Assembly: GCA_964017195.1 (NCBI GenBank)
Contig: OZ024890.1
Coordinates: forward strand, 45,323,926-45,387,925
From: Siderastrea radians
Taxonomy: Eukaryota; Cnidaria; Anthozoa; Scleractinia; Rhizangiidae
Length of the DNA stretch: 64,000 nucleotides
Reading direction: 5' to 3'
Positions 40,001-49,000 of this stretch are shown in pieces. Numbering within the stretch: position 1 is the stretch's first letter; each line of letters opens with the position of its first letter. A program made the translations under genes and the position numbers. The notes below the pieces were generated by a model, which saw only the letters and a program-made list of their open reading frames with translations, had not been told where the DNA came from and searched no databases.

Positions 40001-43000
40001 AGTTTTTTGCGTCTTATTTACAGCTGTAAGCGTAATTTCGTGTAAAACACCACGTTTATTTTATGGAATTCTTCCTTTTTGGCTTGAGTGTTTCTTGGCG
40101 GCAGTTGTTTCTGCAAATATATTGGTTGGTTGCAGTTACAAGAAAAATAAGAACATTTGAGATGATAGATTTTTGCAACTGGAAAGGATAGCTTATAATT
40201 AGGACAACCAACAAAAGAAGAATGCTTAACCTTACAAACAGAGCTGTCTGAGGTTTGCTTGTTTTGATAAGAGAACTTAAAGAATTGGCAAAATAAATAC
40301 ACCTAGGTTTAGGAAAACTCCCTAGTTCCATATATTGTACTGACATACTAAGTTTAATTCAATGGAAAATGCAATGAACTATCACATTTCCAAGCATTTT
40401 CCCACATAACGCATGCAACTGTCCAATGAGAAGGTTTATAAACATTTGCAAGGGTAATCTGAAAAGATTGAAGGATTTGCAATTATATGATTTTTTATCT
40501 TTTGACTGTAGCCTGTACAAGAAGCTTAATTGAAAGGAAAGACATTCGGGCCCATTTCTCTTAAGTGTCAGTGAAAAATTTGTAGATTGAGTTCAGTAAC
40601 ACCAGGTGAACTATGCAATAATGGGGTATTAGACAATGCAAAAGTTCTAAACTGTCCCTTCTGTTAAAAGAGCAATTGACTTCTGCTCACACCCTTTCAG
40701 ACATTTGTACTTCTGATGAGGAAACAGTTCCAATTGCCAAGGAGAATTCAGTTTTTTGGAAGATGGATACATATGAAATAAATCAGGTGTGAACTGCCTG
40801 ATGTAACAAATGTGGCCATAAAGGGCTTGCAGTTTTTAAATGTTTTCAACTTGAGCAGTTGAAAAGGCAAATTTGATCCTGGTCGAGACTGAATTTTTTC
40901 AAGTTTGCTTTTTCAACTGCTCAAATTGAATGCATTTAACTGTGAAGATCATTATTTCAGAAATGTTAACGATAAGCTAGGGGAAAACAGGTCAAAACAG
41001 TGTTGTATTGCTGGGTGTCAAAACGAGGCTGGCATGCATTCAGTAACTGTTTATAAAGGAGATGTGAAATAACCCCAGAACGGGTGATCAACCATGGTTG
41101 CTCTAAGTGTGCAACAGCCCTTTTGAAGTGTTTTCAGAAAATTAAGGATTAACATAGCTGTCCATATATATGTCATCAGTCAAAGTCCCTGTACAACCAA
41201 AACCTTTGCCCGAAACATATTTATCAGCATGCGTCTTGGATAACCAATGCCTGCCAGATCCAAAGTGATGGTGTGTTTGCCAGAGTATCTTTACTTTACA
41301 GACTGTTGGAACCTTTGCAAACTCCACCCCCAAATGATTGTTTTGTTTGCAAAAGCTGTTCAACATCAATTGCACTGTCAAGAAAAATTCAAGTCCCTTC
41401 AGAATTCAAATGCCAATATTCCACAAACCTGTTCATGGGGAAATATATGAAGCCAAGGTCACCAAGTAAATATGTGAAATGACTGGCTGAAGTATTGCTG
41501 TCAGTTGAGCAACCTGGCCCCTTTAAGTTTCAGTTCTCACCCAAGAGGTGTGATAGACAAAATCTAAATGAAAAATTATTTCACTTTTTCTCCAAAATAA
41601 TGAGCTTTATTATCAGGTATACCTACACGCTGTAGGCAATATCTGTGACTCACGTGGCGAAGACAAAGAGCAAAGATTTGCAAACATCACCTCTCAGCTT
41701 TTCACCATTTAAGGATTCTATAGAGCTGTACATGAAAAAAATCTCTTGTGGACTGGAAGGTAGTAACATAACTTGGGCAAAACAGAAAATAATTTGGATC
41801 AACAAAACCTCCACAATTAATTGTTTACTCCTTCTGGGTAGTTCCTAAAAAGAAAGAAAAATCTGCAGTGTATGTAAATGAAACAAGGACAAAGTCTCGA
41901 GCGACAATTCTTAGTGAAAGAGGAGAGCGAGTCTGGCCGCTGTGAAATGTGTCAGAAAATGCTTCAAAACTCGTAAAATCAGTACCAGAAAAAGCAGAAA
42001 GGGCAACTAAATCAAATAGAAACAAAGGTAAAAAAAAGCGATCGAAACCTTCCCTTGAATGTTTAAACTTGGAATAACGGAAATAACGCTGAACCAACAC
42101 AAACGCGCGTACACCAAATAACGGCTAATTCGGCTAATTCTCCTTCCTCGCCACCGCCATGTTTGTTTGGAATAAGATTAGTACACAGTCCTACTCGGCC
42201 AAATTTCTTTACTGGGGCGATCATGTAAACTCGGTTCCAGACCTCGCTGCCAGCCCCCCCTGGGTCTAGCTCTGCAGGAAGCTTTTTGAGTAAATTTTTT
42301 GCCTTTTTTGGCTGTAACGTGTTTGCGTCCTGAACGTAGTTTGATCGTGAGCCCTAGGATTTCTTTTATCCTCCTCGCCACTTTCTTAGTGTTTTTTATC
42401 TTTTTTCCTTTGTGTGTTTATGTATTTGTGATTTGTGGCGAAGCAAACAAATAAATAAATAAGAAATAAATAAGAAATAAACTTGCGCAGCACCATAGGG
42501 CTTCAGTCTCGTATATGTTTGATAAAACAAATTCTTAGGCGTGGATTTTTTAGCAACGGTCAGCCTTTGCACTCTGTTAATATTTCTGGAGAAAAACGTC
42601 GAAGCACAAGAATGTTTAATTGATGTTCTCGCTCTCGTGCTTATTCTTGTGGTGCAAGTGAAGACTGGTATTAAGGGCCCATTACAGTATCTTTTTAGGC
42701 CGTTGCTAGGGAAAAATGAGTTTGCTGTAACTCAACACATGTATACCTTCATTGGACCAAATTTGGACAACATTCATTGAGGGCAAGTATGGTTCAGTTT
42801 ATGACGTCATCGGGCCACGCCCCATGTCACGTGATCAGAAACAGAAAAATGCGTTTTTACCTCAAGACTTACCTTTTTGTCCATAATTTCTTGTACCGTA
42901 CCATTTCATAAGCCGTCTTGAGGAAATTGGTTTACGTAGAAAAATAAACAAATAAGAATGAAAAATGTGCTTCTTTGACCACTCTTTTGGGTATAATTTT

Positions 43001-46000
43001 TTTGTTTTCTGTTTTTTGCAAAAAGGATGCTTAAATTTCGAGAAAAAAAGATGTTTTTTCGAATTCTTTCAAAATGCAGCAGCTACGTTTACTTCTCGAC
43101 GAGAAAAGTACATTTTTCGCGGAACCGGAAGTGACGCTACTTTTTTCAATGGCCAGGTGCCTAAGCGTTAAATGGCTAGGTCGCTTTGGCGATAATTTTC
43201 CCATTCTTGGGATCGTGGACGGTAGCTGAGCTGAGCTGAGCTGTTGTTGGAATAATGGCCGCGAGTCAGATAAAAGCCGTCGAACTGGATGTGTAATGAT
43301 GATTGGTTTTTTTTTTGGATTGCTTCAGTTCTCGCTTCTTTCGCGCTCCAGTCGGCGATCTGTTTTACGAACGGCGCAAGCCGTTCAACAATGTGGATCC
43401 ACCGAGTCGAATTGACTTGGTCCAGACTTAAGAGTCCAGAGAATTTTATGATAATCTTTGAAATACTGCCCACTGACAAGGAATGAAAGAGCAACGATTA
43501 CTTTACGTATTGCAGACCTTGGACGAGTTGTGGCTTTCACGACAGAGGTATCACTCTTCAAGCTGAATTTCTGTCCACATCGACTGCACTCGAACTCAAA
43601 CTCTTCAACTGTGTTTTGTTTTACCGAACAAAATTCGTATTTCTCAGTCCTTTCTACAGTCACAGTCTTTTAGATCGCTTAAATTACTTTTTGCTAATTT
43701 CTCAAGTGATGTTGTTAGCAGACGTTGCCCATCAGATGTATCGAGCTCACCATTATTTGTCAGGTATTCTATCGTGTGCTTTAATAATAGCATTGTCAAT
43801 GTGGGCATGAAATTCGCGCGATAGAGCTGCTTTCAAGGACAATTTACAAGCTTCCTTTCTTGCTGTATGCTGCTCCACGCTCTCTTGCGACAGTGGCTGC
43901 AAGTCAGTGGCCTCGAAAGCTTCGTTTCTTGAAGAGCTGTCTAAACACTGGAGTTCCTCAGGTTCGGAAGGACAGTTCACAGGTTTGCACATCGATTACA
44001 GTTTTCTAGCAAGCGACGTCAGGTACTTTGGGAGCAGTCGAAGTCACGGCCGCGGACACAGGGATTTCTTTTTGGGTTCGGGATGATGGCACAGTACTTA
44101 TTTCGGTTTGCCTCCGCATCATTGACATTTCTATCCCCGACCTGACACTGAAAATCTTTGAATGTCGGCTTTTCGCGATCTGCATTTCCCGATCGACTTG
44201 TAGCCATCTGTTTACGTGCGTAAGTGGATAGCTTCGAGCTCACTTTCAACTGAAACACCCAGTTTAAGAAATAAAGGCACAACTCACATGTTGTAAACGT
44301 AAAGCAGAAAATTAAAATCAATTTAAAAAGTAAACAAAAAAGTTTCTTTTGTGTTTGTCGCAACGAAATAAAAATTATCGGCGAGTTGAACCGGCGACGG
44401 GCCGGCGTTGGGAGGCCAGAAAGCGCGCGAAAATTTGCGGACGACTGGAAGTAAAATTGCACGTGTATCATAGCAACCGCGTATCATAGCAACGAGATAC
44501 TTTAATGGGCCCTTAAAGAATTGCTTATTCTGTACTGTTGCTGTTCTTTGACAGGGAAACAGAGCATTTGTTCAAATGCCCCTATTGATGAAGATTGAAG
44601 AGTGGTTAGCATCTAACGAGTATTCATCTGAGGTAAGCATGAAAGACATTCTTAGACTGGGAGGTTTTGGTCTTGTGGGTTGGTTGGATCCCTTCCCCCT
44701 AAGTTTTAGCCAAAGGCGTTTAACTTGGTCAATGAAAAAGCTGTGTACTTGTGGACGAGAATCCCGTTTAAAGGTCAAATAAACCAAAATTTCGACATTT
44801 TTTCTTTCAATCCAATTTACTTGTTATGTATTGATCTGGTATCAAATAAACATATTCTGAAGTTTCAAGTCAATTGGACTTAGGATCGCAGAGATAATGG
44901 CACGTGAAAAGTGCTACTTTTTGGCCTTCATAATCGTAGAGTGGTCGGGAAAGTTGTCGGTAAATTGTCGGAAATAACACTAGTGACGTCACTGTTGGCG
45001 AGCTGGAAAATTGCGAGGATTCAAAGTGCGAGGACTTGAGCGGAAAATCATGGTGTTTTGTGCTGCTATGAGAGTAAAGTAAGTAATTTTAAGTTTCCAG
45101 AAGATCCAGAACTGCCTGAAGAATGGCTCAAAGAATGAAAGGAGGATCGTTTCAACCCACAAAACACTGATTCACGTGTCTGTGCAGACCAGTTTACACC
45201 ACAAGTAACCAAAGCGATTCGATCGAAAATAATCGGCGGTTTTCCATGGAAAATACCTAAAAATCCAAATAAAGTTTGAAGAACCTTACCTGTTATGTGT
45301 TTGCTGTGTTTTTGCCGGTTTTCCGAGCTTGTGGAAGTTGTTTTGAGCGGTAAGTTACAGCGGTATAAACCATCCATGTCCGCCCAAGAACGGAGCAACT
45401 TCACACGGGAATTCCAATTGAGTGTTCAGCATTTGCACAACGTAGAAATTTAGAGGTAAGAATTTTGCATTTTGTTCAATATAACTATGACTAGCTTGTA
45501 TCTTCTGATGGTTGTTAGCTCTTTCAGTTAGTTTATTTGAGAATTATAAGTCATAGCAGTTACTAAGCATTAACAATAACCTCCGGTTTTTGGCGCATAA
45601 ATTAGGCTTCAATAATTATAAACAAACGTAAATTTCGAGCTCTAAATGTAAGATTTTTCACACACTAAAATATTTCAGTTTTATCGCTTTCATACAGCGG
45701 CTGCAGGCCCTTCTTAAGCCTCTCACAAGCCAACACTCAAGACAACCAACAACATAAACCAAGATTTAATAAACTGGCCTAGTTTCTAATACGTTTTGTG
45801 GCTTTTCACTGGCAAGCAGGTCCCGGGGGGGGGGGTACTCCGGATTTCAAGTGACGGGGATAATCGAAGGATTTTTTTTTGGGGGGGGGGGGGTTGAAAT
45901 TTTCCATTCCGGGATGTTTTTGGGTAGGAAAATTTGGCAAGTATTTTTTTGGGTGGCTTGATTTAAGTAGAGATTTTTTGGGTATTCAAAACCATCTGAA

Positions 46001-49000
46001 AAATTGTGGTAGTGGCTGTGTATCCTGGCCGCGTAGTTCTGCGAATATTAAGTACTGACAACCAAACTTGTTTTGCGGTTGTTTTAATTATATTTAACGA
46101 TGGTGTCACATTACATTACATCTGTTTCATAAAACCGGCTATACAATAGTTCGCAAAGTGTCCCAGGTGTATTTCACAAGGCTTCAATTCATTCAACTGA
46201 TTTCTCATCCATCGTGTTTATCACCCGGCTTTATCCTCACTGGAATTCCCTTTTGTTGTAGTGAATTCTTGATATGTTTCATTTGTGACTTGTGGGTTAA
46301 TCCTTTCTGGAAATTTTTGAGGCTCGAAAATTCGGCATGGGATTTGGGGGGGTTAATTTTTGGTATAGGGATTTTTTGGGTTTCTTGGAGGCCCTAGGGA
46401 TTTTTTTGGGTTTTGATTTTTGCCCCCATTCGATCATCCCCGTCACTTGAAATCCAGAGTACCCCCCTGGGAAGCAGGTGTTCCAGGCTGTTCCATGTTC
46501 ATGATTTTTAGGGGAGGCAGAAATGACATCATATCAAGACCAACATGCCCCTATCAAGTTTATGACAGGTGTATCACTTAATATAATTATGGGGTCCACC
46601 CTTCGTACAGCTGCTATCTAAGTACTTTCAGGAGGGGGAAATGGTTGACCCATAAAAACTGAAAGAGTTGATTGTTGTTTGAAACAAAAAAACAAACTTC
46701 TTTTGTGGGTGTTGCATATGTTCCTTGTCACTCCAAGAAGTACTAATACCTCTTGAAAAGTTGTTCCTGCCAGCATGAATTTCTCACATTATAGTACCTT
46801 AAAACCCTAGAAAGTATCAAAACACGCTGACAACGGTCATTTTTAATTCAAACACCCTAAGTGGTACCAAAGCATGAATTGTAATCTCGGTGACCCCCTT
46901 AACTACACTGTGGGAGCCCCTCCCCTCTCACCTCCTAGGTTAAGTACCACTCTGTAGTAATTGAAGAAAATACAAAGTTTAGAAACATTTCAAAGAGTAG
47001 TACAACTGTCAACCAAATATGATGTTAATATTATCTAGCAAGACTGCCAAGCTGTTAATGAACATATTCAAAGCCCTTTCAGTTTCCACTTTAACTTGGG
47101 AAGCTCTCTCTAATTTTTAAAACCAGACAAGATGGAATGGCTATTGGGATTTGTCGTCCCAGCTTCATACGTATCCAGTAAGTGTATTGCCTATAAGCAA
47201 CATTACTGTATACATGTTCTGAGAACGAAAGAGGAAACAACAGACTCATACGAAAGTTACACAGATGAGTAAAAGGTAACTCATCAGTAAAGGGATTAAA
47301 TAAATATGTCAACTACAAAAATAAATCTATATTAAATAAATAAACAGGTTAGCTAACCAGTAACAACAGTAGAAAAACAACATTAACTCGATTTCACAGC
47401 CTTAGAAATAATGAAATCGCATTTGATTTGTTTAAGCTAAAATTTGAGAGTTTGTTTTTGCTTTCAACTAACAATTATATTACTTATATGTTGTACTGGT
47501 AGTACAACTGATTGTAAGCCCTGAATACTTGTTAAACCATATACATCAAAGGGGAGTCATAAAGTGCACAAGGTTGCTAATAACTTAACAAGGTATACTG
47601 TTTATGTAATCATGTTCATTCATGTAATAAGCATTGCAACATCTCATCATGTATTAATGAAGGATCTTTTCTCGTGAACACAATTTATAGGTGATTCATT
47701 TTTGGACCAAAATATGTAATTTTCCCTACCCACTTGTCCCCTGGTTCCTCCCCTGCTCCCAGAGGTTTTTCTTTCTCTTTTCCCAAACAAAATTCAACCA
47801 CAAAGCAGCTCCCAGTGTGCCCACTGTCAGACCAAACATGTAATTTTCCTTACCCATCTTGAGAACCAGATGTGTAATTTTTCCCACCCATTTTAAGAAC
47901 TGACAAAACATAACTGTCACCCCCGAATCAATTACCATTTTCAGACCTGACTTTTAAGTCAACAACCATTTTCAGACCAAAAAGGCTTTAAAACCATACT
48001 CATTTGGGTTGCACCAATCTATACATGGAGTTTTTTCTCTGCCCCCCACCCCCCCACCCCCCCACCCCCCCCCCCCCAAAAAAAAAGAGCCCAAAGAAAA
48101 ATTACGTTAATATGTAGGTACTCCGGCCTTCATTTTCAAAATACTGATTATAATCTGTCTCAATGATAGCTGGATTTCAAAAAATTCTCTTCATCTGTCT
48201 CTAGGACATGGCAGGTGGTATCTTAGCACAGGATTTGGGAATTGCACGACAGCAAAACACTTTCTCGCCCAGCTGGCATTAGTACACAGTTGCCAAAATT
48301 TAAATGCACCTAAATTTTGAGCCTAAGATTGTATACATGCAAAACAACAAACAAACACAGTCACTAGTAACACTTTGCGATGTAGACAGATACGTTCAAC
48401 AAGATTCAAATACATTCAACAAGAACTGTAACCGTTTTCGGCTATGTTCAAAATTTGAGCTGGATTTCCTGCCGCTGTTGCCGCGAGGATGAAAACTGTA
48501 CTCACACAGGAACCATAATGGATACATGTATAAGAAGCTTTGCCTTACTCTAGTCAGTCTAGTCAGTAAGGCATAACAACAAACATTGATCATGGTAAGC
48601 GTACAAAAGGGCTGCAAAGAACCACAAAAATGCCTCAAATAAAGTGGTAACGCATTTATTAACGATTATACGGCGAACTTTTACAGTGTAATGAATAAAT
48701 AAGCTTAAACGCTCACCATTAAACTTTACCAATTCCGTCGTTTACTTTCGAAGCCATTGCTGTCGGTCGAATATCATCTGAGATTTTGCAGTCCGATTCT
48801 GTGGCAATTAGCTCAAACTGGTATGGCTCTACGTTAAATGCCACAGGTTTGAGCTCCTCGGCCATTTTCAACGCAAAGAAAACGGGTGAAAACAGAGAAT
48901 TTTCCAAAAAATTCCAACAATACTCTTCAATACTCGCCTTTGGATCTTGAGCTTTCTTTGCTCATCAACAGTGACGTCACAGAATCAGCAATCGTTTCCA

